Positions 1 through 8,141 of a DNA stretch of 21,596 nt are shown here, one piece after another. A model generated the notes under the pieces. It was given only the letters and a program-made list of their open reading frames with translations, did no database searches and was not told the DNA's origin. The position numbers and the translations under genes were made by a program. The DNA lies in contig JAHBMJ010002195.1 of NCBI GenBank assembly GCA_018398765.1, positions 1-21,596 on the forward strand. Direction: 5' to 3'. The stretch is from Chromera velia (taxonomy: Eukaryota > Sar > Chromeraceae). Within the stretch, counting starts at the first letter, position 1. The number at the start of each line of letters is the position of its first letter.

Positions 1-737
1 ACCGCCTCTTCTGAAGCTTTGCACAGCTCTCAGTCGTGCCAGACATTTTTCCACCCAGACCAATCGCTCAGCTTTCATGCATTTGAATGTCTTCCACTTG
101 CTTCGTGTGTGTCAGTCTTTAAAAGTGGTCCATACTATCCCGACGCAAGTGTTCCTTACTCGTTCATCCTTTCTCATTTGTAGCACTCCGTACTGGTCTC
201 CGTCTAAACATCTGGATCTACCTACGGACCTGTCCTTCTTTTTCACAGTTTCTCATTGACACACGCAGAACGATTTGCAAGCTTTTGCACTGTGTAGTGT
301 GAATTCTTTGTAAAAAGAATTATGTTGTCTCTGTGCTCTGTTCTTCGGAATCCTGTCCAACCCCTACTGACCGCCTCCTATCCGGTCTGACCAGCCTAGC
401 TATGAAGCCCTCCTTCCTGCACTGTTTCCCTTGCAGAAAAAGCAATTCTTTATAGTTGATTGGCGGTGCTACACGTTGCTTTTAAGCGTATCCATTAGTG
501 TTATGCCTGTATATTTCTTTGCAGGTAACATTCACTAACTTCTACGTGCCGCGGTGATCATAATTTTTCCCACCGTGCACCCTAGCTAATCAACCAGTCT
601 TTTGAGCACATTTGAGTAGATTCGCACAGGAGTAACGATTTTAAATGCTTTAAAAGGCTCTAAATTGCTTTAAGCAACCTAGTTTTACTTTATAATGAAG
701 CTAGAATATAGTAAATTTAAAAGTCACTTTAAATTCT
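1..737. other. Left flank without a recognisable gene
   Basis: I see no convincing coding region here. The only open frame of note (77-259, plus, 60 codons) has no family resemblance and no splice context. From about 480 the sequence becomes AT-rich with many stops in all frames, ending where gag-like coding sense appears near 738-756. If the retroelement that follows were complete, its 5' LTR, primer-binding site and most of gag should lie here. I cannot find a copy of the sequence downstream of pol in this stretch, so the element is probably truncated or interrupted by other DNA. Confidence 0.5.
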
Positions 738-1373
738 ACTAAGTCCTACTTTGGAGTCCACTCTGTTCGAGCCGAGAAGCAGCAGCTGAGAAGAGAAAGC
801 CGTTGTTACTTATGCAGAGAGAGGGGGCACATTCAGTCTGACTGCGTGGGCCCCTGCAGCAGCCAGCCCAGTGGTGGCAGGAGGAATGATTAGAGAAGGG
901 GTGGAGAGAGGCAAATGATTCAGAACCAACAGTATGGGGTCCCTCCGCCCTGGGGTAACCAAAGGAGTCAGCAGCAGCAGCAGTATCCTCCTCGCAGGCA
1001 GTGGGGGGGGTATGATTAACGATAGAACGGGCAGGGGTGACGCCAGCCTCCCTACGATCAGAGCTAAAATTCGGGGCAGCGGCCTCCGTAGAGACGACTA
1101 GGTGTGCGTCCCGCCCGTCTTGAAGCTGAAGAGGACGAGTATGAGGATGAGTATTAGCGAGACGAGGATGACGAGAGAGAGAGGGATACGGATTTGAGAG
1201 ATGATGCTCGAAGACATGGCGAGAGCCTAGTGAGGGCAACGGGGGAGAGGAGGACGATGCATGGATCACTCATAGGAGAGGACCCAACGTTCTCCACTGT
1301 AACCGTATACACTTATTCCCCCAACGCTTGCCGGAGTCCAAAGATACGGAAGCACATGAGACCGACCACTTGA
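738..1373 (+). pseudogene. gag remnant: zinc knuckle and Q/P-rich tail
   Basis: This is the C-terminal part of a nucleocapsid-like Gag, which would bind the element RNA. Codons at 804-845 spell a CCHC zinc knuckle, CYLCRERGHIQSDC (C-X2-C-X4-H-X4-C), preceded by a charged helix-like stretch (AEKQQLRRESR). After it, in the same frame, come a glutamine- and proline-rich segment (921-1016, including five consecutive CAG codons at about 969-983) and an acidic stretch (about 1122-1190). Seven stops interrupt this frame: TAG 891, TAA 1017, TAG 1023, TGA 1038, TAA 1065, TAG 1089 and TAG 1155. The frame ends at TGA 1371. The matrix/capsid part upstream is not recognisable. The zinc knuckle is clear; its exact borders are inference. 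Confidence 0.8.
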
Positions 1374-1924
1374 AGTCAACTGCAGCACCCCTTCAGAGAG
1401 AGGCTCTGAGGGAAAGTGATGGCCCTCAAAGGCCACCAGGTACTCAGTTTCCCTGGTCAGTCGACCCAGTTGCCTCCGTTCCTTTCGAAAATGAATACGC
1501 TGCACCAATCTCTTTTCCCTCTGTTCCTCTGCAGCAGACAAGAATTGTGAACAGCATGGCAGCACAGAAAGGACCGGTAGGCAGGCGTGGACAGCATCCA
1601 TCCCGATGTCCGGGCGATGACAGACGTCGACCCGTTTTGATGCGCCTTTGCGGGACGGTGAACGACACCCCTGTCATGATCTTGTTTGACCCGAGAGTAG
1701 ATGAGAATTACATGTCTGCTTCCTTTGCTCATTCGCATGGCCTTCCTGTCCGCAGGTTTGGGAGGCCGACTGATTGCGAGGGAGCACTTGCAGGGGACCC
1801 GTCTCACCAAGTGTCCGAGTACGTTCCCGCGGATGGGTGTTGACTGAAGATTGACGAATACGAGGATCAAGTCAGCTTCACTCTCACCAATCTCAAGAAA
1901 TATGATTTATTTCTTGAGATGTGG
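1205..1924 (+). pseudogene. Retropepsin-like protease remnant of pol
   Basis: This frame overlaps the end of gag by about 170 nt and is shifted by -1 relative to it, as expected for the start of pol. Around 1640-1760 the translation reads RLCGTVNDTPVMILFD, then PRVDENYMSASFA and HGLP. In Ty3/Gypsy proteases the catalytic Asp sits in a D-[ST]-G-A motif, followed by an N-[FY]-[IM]-S and a FA-x-x-HGLP pattern. Here the Asp (1688-1690) and the downstream pattern survive, but the two residues after Asp are Pro-Arg. The active-site turn is therefore destroyed. A TGA at 1841 interrupts the domain. The segment 1847-1924 (FTLTNLKKYDLFLEM) matches the region just after the protease core in this family. 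The enzyme would have cleaved the polyprotein; this copy cannot. Confidence 0.75.
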
Positions 1925-3475
1925 TAGTGTGAAGACTGTGATCCCGTTTTTTGTCCGAAAATGAAGAAATTGTGGTTCGACTTCGAAGGAAAGAGGATCC
2001 TCCTTCGAGGGGATACCACTCCTGAGAAGAAGAGTTCTCGGATAGATGGACCCATGACTGTTAGAGAAACCACGAGAGAAGTGAGAAAAGGAGCGCCTTT
2101 CTTTCTCTACAGATTGGAAAGAATTGAGAGAGAGGAGGAAGAAACGGAGGTTGAGAGAGAAAGGAGAGAGGAGGTGGGAGAGGTCAAAGTCGACCCAAGA
2201 ACTAAGGAGGGAATACAGGAAAGGAAGTCCCCCTTTTGTGAATATGAGAAAGTGATAACATCTCCCTCCCTGTACCCTGCAGCAAGGGAGATCTTGGAGG
2301 AGAACAAAGAGTTGTTTCTGGATGAGATTCCGAAGCTCTCACCCAGGAGGGGAGACCTGGACTTCAAGATCGAACTGGAGCCAGGGGCTCGGCCTCCTGT
2401 GAAGCCTCCGTATCGCCTCTCCTATATAGAGTTAGAAGAGATGAAGAAGCAGTCGAAGGACTATGTGGACAGGGGATTCATTCGTCCTTCGACGTCGCCC
2501 TTTGGTGCGCCGGCATTCTTTGTGAAGAAGAAGGATGGCACCTTCCGCATGGTGATCGACTACAGGCCTCTCAACAAGGTGACGGTGAAGGACACATTCC
2601 CACTCCCGCATGCAAAGGAGCTGATGGAGACCCTCTTTGGAAAAAGATAGTTCACAAAGCTGGATTTGCATCAGTTTTTCCACCAGCTCCGTATTGCAAT
2701 GGGAGACAGCTACAAGACGGCTTTCGGCACCAGGTGGGGAACGTTTAAATGGCTGGTGATGCCATTCGGGGTCTCGAATGCACCGTCCGCAAGCATGCGA
2801 CTGATTACGCTTGCGATGCGACCTGCACTGGGCCGGTGTGTCATCGTCTTCATCGACGATATCCTTATATACAGCCGGATACTAGCACAGCATGTAAAGG
2901 ACGTCAAGTGGATACTGGATCTCTTGAGAGCGAACAATCTGTATTATCTCTACGTCAAGATCAAGAAGTGCGAGTTCTTCACCAACACCACCCACTTCCT
3001 GGGGTTTGTCATCGACGCGAAGGGCATCATGCCCGAACGCCTGAAACTTGAGCTGATCCAAGACTGGCCGGATCCAAAGGACCTACATGAGCTGCGAATC
3101 TTTCTTAGGGTAGCCAATTGGGTTTGGAAGTTTATGAGAGGTTTTGCGTTGATCGCGTAGCCCCTGACGAAGGTGTTGAAGAAGGGAATGAAGTTCACGT
3201 GGATGGAAGAGATGAAGACAGCCTTCTACTCACTGAAGGAGGCGATTATCAACATCACCTCCCTGTATATCCCCGATCTTGAACGCCCATTTGAGATCTT
3301 TGGGGACGTGTTTGAACAGAGGAATACACTCGGAGATGCATTGATGCAGCAGGACCTGTATGTTGGTTGGCTCCGTCCGGTGGCCTTCGCATCGAGAACG
3401 CTGACAAAGGAGGAGAGGAACTATCCCATCAGAGAGAAGGAGTTGCTTGCTGCCATCTTTCTCCTCAAACACTAG
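1925..3475 (+). pseudogene. Reverse transcriptase and RNase H remnant of pol
   Basis: This part would copy element RNA into DNA and remove the RNA strand. The reverse transcriptase is recognisable from about 2270: a connector ([17 protein letters not shown]), then [45 protein letters not shown], and the catalytic box FIDDILIYS at 2849-2875, which is intact. RNase H follows: FEIFGD with the first catalytic Asp in a degraded context, ASRTLTKEERNYP, and the catalytic Glu in REKELLA. The frame never shifts but is broken by TAG at 1925, 2648, 3158 and 3473. Some conserved residues have drifted, for example FFHQ where GYHQ is usual. The methionine-initiated pieces at 1961-2650, 2666-3160 and 3173-3475 are fragments of one ancestral reading frame, not separate genes. 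Confidence 0.92.
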
Positions 3476-4537
3476 CGCCCGTACGTCAGTGAGACGACGA
3501 CAGTGTGAACGGACTATAAGAGCCTCAAGACACTCGACTTGACAGCGTCTTACGCAGAGGCTCGAGGACGTGTGAGGAGATGGATGTCTTTCTTGCAAGA
3601 GCTGGGGGTGAAACTGAAGTACCTCCCAGGTGTGAAGAACACACTCGCCGACGCCTTGTCTCGGCGTTCCCCTTCAGAGAAAGCACACGCAGCGATGGGT
3701 TGTGAAATTTGTTTGCAAACGAGCAGCAGCCTCCTTCCAGATGAAGAGTTTCTCCAGAAAGTCAGAGATGGCTACCGAGAAGACAAATTCTTTCGAGATG
3801 CCCTGTTCTTTCTATTTCCGCGTGCTGAGGGACAGAAGCGAGAGGAGCCGCCGCCTTTCTTACGCTTTCGACTGTCACATATAGAAATGAGAAACGGACT
3901 TTTCTACTACAAGAACAGGTTGGCCATCCCTACGAAGAAATTGCAGAGAAACCTGATCTTTGAGTGCCACGACATCCCAGGTACGGGACATTTGGTGATT
4001 GAGAAAACCTACCTGCGACTAATTGAAGACTTCTACTGGCCGAACATGTTTTCTTCAGTCGCCGCCTATGTTCCTCGCTGCGACGCGTGCCTCCAAAACA
4101 AGCAGGCGAATCAGAAGCCCTTCAGACTTTTGCAACCCCTGCCTATTCCTGCTCGGCCTTACGATTCGGTCTCGATGGATTTTGTCTGTACCCTCCCACG
4201 TGTACACTTTCAAGGTGAGTGGGTGGACTCAGTTCTGACTGTGGTTGATCGTTTGTCCAAGAGACTGCACTGGATTCCATGTGCGATGACGATCACTGCA
4301 GAAAGAGCAGCACGCCTCTTTTATAATCATATTGTCTGCTCCTACGGTCTCCCGTTGGAGATTGTGTTAGATCGAGATCCAAGGTGGATGGCGGAGTTCT
4401 GGAGAGGACTACACAAACTGGCAGGGACCCGCCTGATGATGTCATTATCCGGGCATCCTCAGATAGATGGGCAGAGCAAGATTTACAACCGAACGCTGGA
4501 GACAATGTTGCGATCATGTTTCTGTGGAGATTATTAA
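3476..4537 (+). pseudogene. RNase H end and integrase remnant of pol
   Basis: The segment begins with the last RNase H motifs: TDYKSLKTL, just after a TGA at 3506, and KYLPGVKNTLADALSRR at about 3620-3665. The integrase follows. Its zinc-binding HHCC module is visible as CHDIPGTGH and CDACLQNK (about 3965-4100). The catalytic core has Asp at 4178-4180 (SMDFVC) and Asp at 4370-4372 (VLDRDPRW). The third catalytic residue should be Glu in the DGQTE-type motif, but here the motif reads HPQIDGQSKIYNRTLE with Lys at 4478-4480. The frame stops at TAA 4535. Integrase would insert the element cDNA; this copy is inactive. Confidence 0.92.
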
Positions 4538-5239
4538 TCCGAATTGCCCAAGCTTCTGCCATCGCTTGAGTTTGCGTGCATCTCAAGTACGCACTCAGGT
4601 TTGAAGGCAACACCGTATGCAGTTCTTTACGGCTTTGAAGCAAGGACTTTCCTGTCTCTACTGGTTACAAGACGCACAGCAACGGCAGTGAAAGACTTTC
4701 ATCTGCGTCGTTAGGCCCTCCTTGAAGAGTTAAAGGAGCGACTTGAGAGAGCGAATGAAGAGGCCAAGAGGAAGGCCGACCAGAAGAGAAGGGAAGCGAC
4801 TTTCATTCCAGGAGACTGGGTGCTAGTGTACCAGAAATTTTTCGAGAGTGAGCGTCTTCCTTCTGAACGGAAAGCCAAGCTGAGTCACATTTGGTATGGG
4901 CCATTTGAGATTGACAAGAAGGTGGGGGAGGTGAGTTATGAACTCATGTTCCCTGCTGGAGTCAGGAAGTATCCAGTTGTCCACGTCTCTTACATGAAGG
5001 CGTACCCTATCTCCCCCGAAGACCCTCTACCCCGTGTTCTCTTACCAAGATTCGAGGAGGCGGAGTGGGAGGTCGATAAGGTTATTGACATGCGAGGGAA
5101 AGGGAGGACGCTGCAGTATCATGTGGTTTGGTCCAAGAAGGGATACTCGGAGACTGAAGCAACTTTGAAGCCGCCTGAGAACCTCAAGAACGCAAAGGAC
5201 GCAATCAAGCCCTTCAGGGAGCTCCGCAGACTTCGATGA
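4538..5239 (+). pseudogene. Integrase C-terminus with chromodomain
   Basis: This continues the pol frame beyond TAA 4535; a second stop, TAG, lies at 4712. The first part matches the region after the integrase core (LPKLLPSLEFA, ATPYAVLYGFEART). A charged helix (4715-4795) and the GPY/F-type module with GDWVLVYQKFF, HIWYGPFEI and VVHVSYMKAY follow. Positions 5066-5220 read as a chromodomain: WEVDKVID, GRTLQYHVVWSKKGYSE, then ATLKPPENLKNAKDAI. Chromodomains normally form an aromatic cage for methylated histone tails and guide integration to heterochromatin. Here the usual Trp of the TWEP motif is Leu (ATLKPP), so the cage looks incomplete. The frame closes at TGA 5237-5239. Confidence 0.88.
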
Positions 5240-5240
5240 T

Positions 5241-5270
5241 GAAAAAGGAGATGGGAAAAGAAACAAAGGT
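5241..5270 (+). other. Polypurine-tract-like run; possible start of 3' LTR
   Basis: Directly after the pol stop comes a purine-rich run (about 5241-5269), followed by TGTCATG. LTR elements carry a polypurine tract just before a 3' LTR that begins with TG. I place the possible LTR start at 5270, but no matching 5' LTR exists in the window, so this cannot be confirmed. Confidence 0.35.
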
Positions 5271-5387
5271 GTCATGAGAATATTCATGTTTGTCTCTTTC
5301 TCTTTATTTTGCTCTTATCATCTGCTTTGCTCTCGTCAATCCATCCTTCTTCACCCTTTTCCTTGACTTTCTTGCGCCTTGCTGCTT

Positions 5388-5485
5388 AGAAAAAGAAAGA
5401 AAGAAAGAAAGAAAGAAAGAAGGAAAGAAAGAAAAGAAGGAAAGAGTGAATGAAAGAATGATTGAATGAATGAATGAATGAATGA
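5388..5485. repeat. (GAAA)n and (GAAT)n microsatellites
   Basis: About 5388-5456 is an imperfect GAAA array with GGAA interruptions. It passes into a GAAT array (about 5444-5485). Purine bias continues to about 5600. The array lies 120 nt after the putative 3' LTR start. Confidence 0.9.
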
Positions 5486-5669
5486 AAGAAAGAGAATGAA
5501 GGGAATTTCAAAAAGAAGAAGAAATAAAAGGCTTAGCAAACAAAAGGTGGAACAAGAAAAAATGAAAACAAGGGAAAGGTGGAAAGAGAAAGAAGAAAAA
5601 GGAAATATTTACAACAGCTTAAGAAGTTGCTAACGTAATTCTTCCGTGAGGAGGGAGAGGTGTACACTA

Positions 5670-5709
5670 ATTGATGCACTGACACACTGATTGACGCACT
5701 GACACACTG
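5670..5709. repeat. 20-bp tandem repeat, two copies
   Basis: Two adjacent 20-bp units (5670-5689 and 5690-5709), each ATTGAYGCACTGACACACTG, differ at a single base (T or C). Confidence 0.85.
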
Positions 5710-6944
5710 ACGCTAAATGGAATGACTCGAGGACACTTCCTCTCATGTTTTTTCTATTTGTCTTTATTCTTCTTTTAATGCATCTCGATGCAGATTCTTT
5801 TCTCTATGTTTTGATTTTTATCTTCTTATGCACATTTGATCTCTCTGTGTATTCTTGCGTACCTCCTCTCTAAAGCGAGTTGATATGTGCATTCGCAGGA
5901 TCTCTTTATCTTTTTCGACTGCGAAAGTGTTTCTGATGTTTTCTCCCTGATGCAATGCCATGCTGAACCAGAACCACTTTGCGGGAAGAGAGCTCCACTA
6001 CGCAGACACCGCCTCTTGAGTGCCTGTGGTGTCGTCATTCATTGTTTGTAGAGTGAGTGGATGGATGATGAGTGAAAGTGTATGACCGGCTGTGGGGCGA
6101 TCTCTACATAAGCTCATATGCAGGGACAGATTCATGAAGCTTTTTATGGTGACTGATCGCTTGCACGCACTATCATCCCGTTCTCATTTGCTTGAGGCAG
6201 CGATGTTCAAGATAAATGGTTGGCACTCCACATACACACTTATGGCACTGTCCAACAACCCATGTTGGTCGTTATATACCGATTTCTTGTATGATTCGAA
6301 TCTGATGCGAGGGAGAAAGGAAAGAGCATCAAGAAGAAATGAAGCAATTGAAATTGAGTATGAAATCTGAGATCGTGTGTGGATATACGCCTTAGGGGGA
6401 CGGGCATGTGTGACGTGAATGCTCATAGCCGCGCCGCCTCTAAGCGTTGGCGTGGGCCGGTCGGTGGCATTGAGAGAACGCATGAGCCTGCCTTGCGGGA
6501 CCGAGCGGAAGCGCGCGCGCCCGTAGCCACTCCAATCGATATAGCTTCACGACGGCTTGTGTTCATGGCATGATCCAGATTGACTATGAGGAGAACCGGA
6601 CTTTGAAGTAGGACTTCTAGGGAACGTTTCTAGGAATAGACCTTCTAATCTGTTATCTGAGCCTCGTGCTAGCTATGATTACGTTTCACATATGCAACTT
6701 AGCATAAACCTCTACATAAATCTGGATTATCAATGTGTGGATTACATAGAATTTTGTGTCGCTTATGAGATCGCTTGATTGAGTTTTTGATTTATAGCTT
6801 TAAAGTTTGTTTGCGACAGTGCTACTTAGGCTGTTAATAGCTGCTAACAAGTTACTGGCCAGTAGCAGGCTGCCAGCAGCAGACTGCTAATGGTGCTATA
6901 CTAGGTGCTATATAGCATTGATAGAAAATCTATGATACTATATA
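5710..6944. other. Anonymous intergenic sequence
   Basis: I find no supported gene. Open frames such as 6092-6370 (plus) and 6184-6483 (minus) show no family resemblance, and no splice-linked coding sense is visible. From 6590 on the DNA is AT-rich. A 12-bp perfect palindrome, TACTGGCCAGTA, lies at 6853-6864 within a run of GCTA/CTGC-like motifs (about 6820-6912) that could fold into hairpins. Confidence 0.5.
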
Positions 6945-7205
6945 TCTTCTTTCATCTTGATCTGTTCGCCTTCTCTTTATGTTTGGGCCAGGCGTGCTTG
7001 TCATATCGGTATGCCTAAGGTGTGAAAGGAGTATGAAGGAGGAAGTTCGACAGAGACACTGCAATTTCAAGCAGACTTTGGCAACTTTGCATGTAACGAC
7101 CCATTCAGGAAACGACATACATGCATAAACATGAATGCTAATGCATGCAGTGATGCGCGCTTTGTGATGTGCTAGAGAAGCGCCGCTAGACATTGATTAT
7201 GTACA
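6945..7205 (+). repeat. Diverged direct repeat X, copy 1
   Basis: This block is related to 7432-7645. Shared landmarks occur in the same order: CTTCTTTCATCT, TTTGTGTTTGGGCCAGG-like sequence, GCTT(G/A)TCATATCG, AAGGTGTG, CAATTTCAAG(C/T)AGACTTTG, ATGATGCG-like and TGCTAGA sequence, and CATTGATT followed by ATTATGTAC. Identity is patchy with small gaps, so the copies are old. No coding sense is conserved between them. The repeat looks like non-autonomous or intergenic repeat DNA. Confidence 0.75.
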
Positions 7206-7261
7206 TTAATTGAAAATGATCAATAAGCTTGCTCCTAGAATTGAGACTAACAAAAAAAAGT

Positions 7262-7330
7262 GGAACCTTCGAACAAACTAGGCTTGATCCGCCCCTCATA
7301 TATGGGGATGCGGCATGCATAACAAAAACT
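7262..7330 (+). repeat. Possible diverged half-copy of the MITE-like arm
   Basis: The run TTCGAACAAACTAGG, followed by a GATCCGCCCC segment and a GGCATGCAT, parallels the right arm of the inverted-repeat element at 7938-7996 (TTCGAACAAATTGGATCG, GGCGGCCCC, AGCATGCAT) in the same order. The match is short and gapped. Confidence 0.4.
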
Positions 7331-7339
7331 TCGATTATC

Positions 7340-7425
7340 CCATTATGTACCTTCGTATTACTTCAATTAATTTTAAAAGATCCAAAATGGATGTATATAT
7401 GTATCGAGCCATATATATTTCTCAA
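7340..7425 (+). repeat. Diverged direct repeat Y, copy 1
   Basis: TATGTACCTTCGTAT, TTTTAAAAGATC, AAAATGGATGTATATATG and ATCGAGCCATATATAT recur in altered form at 7634-7728. The tail after ATCGAGCC recurs at 8077-8093, beyond the inverted-repeat element. Confidence 0.65.
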
Positions 7426-7431
7426 TCTACG

Positions 7432-7645
7432 ACTTCTTTCATCTCTGTTTGTCTTCTCTTTGTGTTTGGGCCAGGCCTGCTTATCATATCGCCATGGCCA
7501 AGGTGTGGAGGGATCGAGGAAGGACAATTTCAAGTAGACTTTGCGCGCAACAACCTAGGCAATGACGTGCGTGCATAGAGTGACGCACGCGTAAAGCGTG
7601 CGCATTGATGCGCTAGACATGCATTGATTGGGATGATTATGTACC
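7432..7645 (+). repeat. Diverged direct repeat X, copy 2
   Basis: This is the second copy of the block at 6945-7205. It contains a private hairpin (stem CGCACGC 584-590 offset, i.e. 7584-7590, loop GTAAA, stem GCGTGCG 7596-7602) that copy 1 lacks. The order Y (7340), X (7432), Y (7634) suggests an ancient tandem array of a Y-X unit. Confidence 0.75.
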
Positions 7646-7728
7646 TTCATATATTTTTTTCATGTATATAGATACATACAGAAAATTATTTTTAAAAAAT
7701 CTGAAATGGACGTATATATATACCGCGT
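7634..7728 (+). repeat. Diverged direct repeat Y, copy 2
   Basis: This block repeats the landmarks of 7340-7425: TATGTACCTTCATAT, TTTTTAAAAAATCTGAAATGG and ACGTATATATATA. It is then interrupted by the inverted-repeat element. The expected end of the repeat appears again at about 8071-8093 (TATGTATCGAGCCGTATATAT), which implies that the element inserted into this copy. Confidence 0.6.
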
Positions 7729-8085
7729 ACACTTGAATTTTGCAATTTCGTCATAGGATGCGATTCGGGATTTATTTTTTTGAAAAAAAAAAGTTTTCAG
7801 ATGTATGCTGGGGGCCCCTAACATGTTGGGGAAGGGGCCCCGGCACTCCACTTCCACGCCCAACGACTTTCCGGGGCCCGATTCAATTTGTTCGAAATTC
7901 ACTGACGAAATTCAGTCTGTCAGATCTGAATCTAAATTTCGAACAAATTGGATCGGGCGGCCCCTTCCCCAACATGTTGGGGGCCCCCAGCATGCATTTC
8001 AAAACTCATTTTTTTTCGTCCGAAATTAATCCGAATCAAGTGCGCTGTGCAAATTTCAGCTGAACGCGGTATATGTATCGAGCCG
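7712..8085. mobile_element. MITE-like foldback element with long inverted repeats
   Basis: The two halves are inverted copies around a centre near 7915. The ends read TATATACCGCGT (about 7717-7728) and its near-complement ACGCGGTATATG (8064-8075). A core of 34 bp at 7806-7839 pairs with 7959-7992 with one mismatch (TGCTGGGGGCCCC / GGGGCCCCCAGCA, then AACATGTTGGGGAAGGGGCC). An inner 16-bp pair at 7884-7899 and 7935-7950 (CAATTTGTTCGAAATT and its complement) is perfect. The left arm has an extra segment at about 7840-7875. No transposase is encoded, so this would be a non-autonomous DNA element. Open frames across it (for example 7740-8063) are mirror readings of the arms, not genes. Confidence 0.75.
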
Positions 8086-8141
8086 TATATATATAGTGGC
8101 ATGTTACCTTTCCCATGCCATGTGCTCTTGCAAAATCAAGA

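Larger units (their letters stand above)
738..5270 (+). mobile_element. Decayed Ty3/Gypsy chromovirus, 5'-truncated
   Basis: In order the element has a gag zinc knuckle (804-845), aspartic protease remnant (around 1688), reverse transcriptase (about 2270-3000), RNase H (about 3280-3660), integrase (about 3950-4540) and a C-terminal chromodomain (5066-5220). Integrase after RNase H defines Ty3/Gypsy order, and a chromodomain at the integrase C-terminus defines the chromovirus branch. The gag remnant reads in one frame (positions divisible by 3). All of protease to chromodomain reads in another single frame (remainder 2), as in a gag-pol frameshift design. Fifteen in-frame stops, a changed protease active site and a lost integrase glutamate make it non-functional. 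No LTR pair, primer-binding site or target-site duplication is visible. The right boundary is set provisionally after a purine-rich tract (5241-5269), at a TG that could open a 3' LTR. Confidence 0.93.

Noticed and set aside
77-259. 60-codon open frame in the left flank
   Set aside because: No family resemblance, no splice context and close to chance length.
738-5239. Reassignment of TAG (and TAA) to glutamine in this genome, which would restore the retroelement
   Set aside because: The sulfatase gene has no in-frame TAG or TAA in 678 codons and ends at TGA. Three of the retroelement stops are TGA, and integrase and protease carry missense damage. Decay is simpler.
6092-6573. Open frames at 6092-6370, 6184-6483 and 6379-6573
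   Set aside because: They overlap on opposite strands, show no motifs and have no splice-linked partners.
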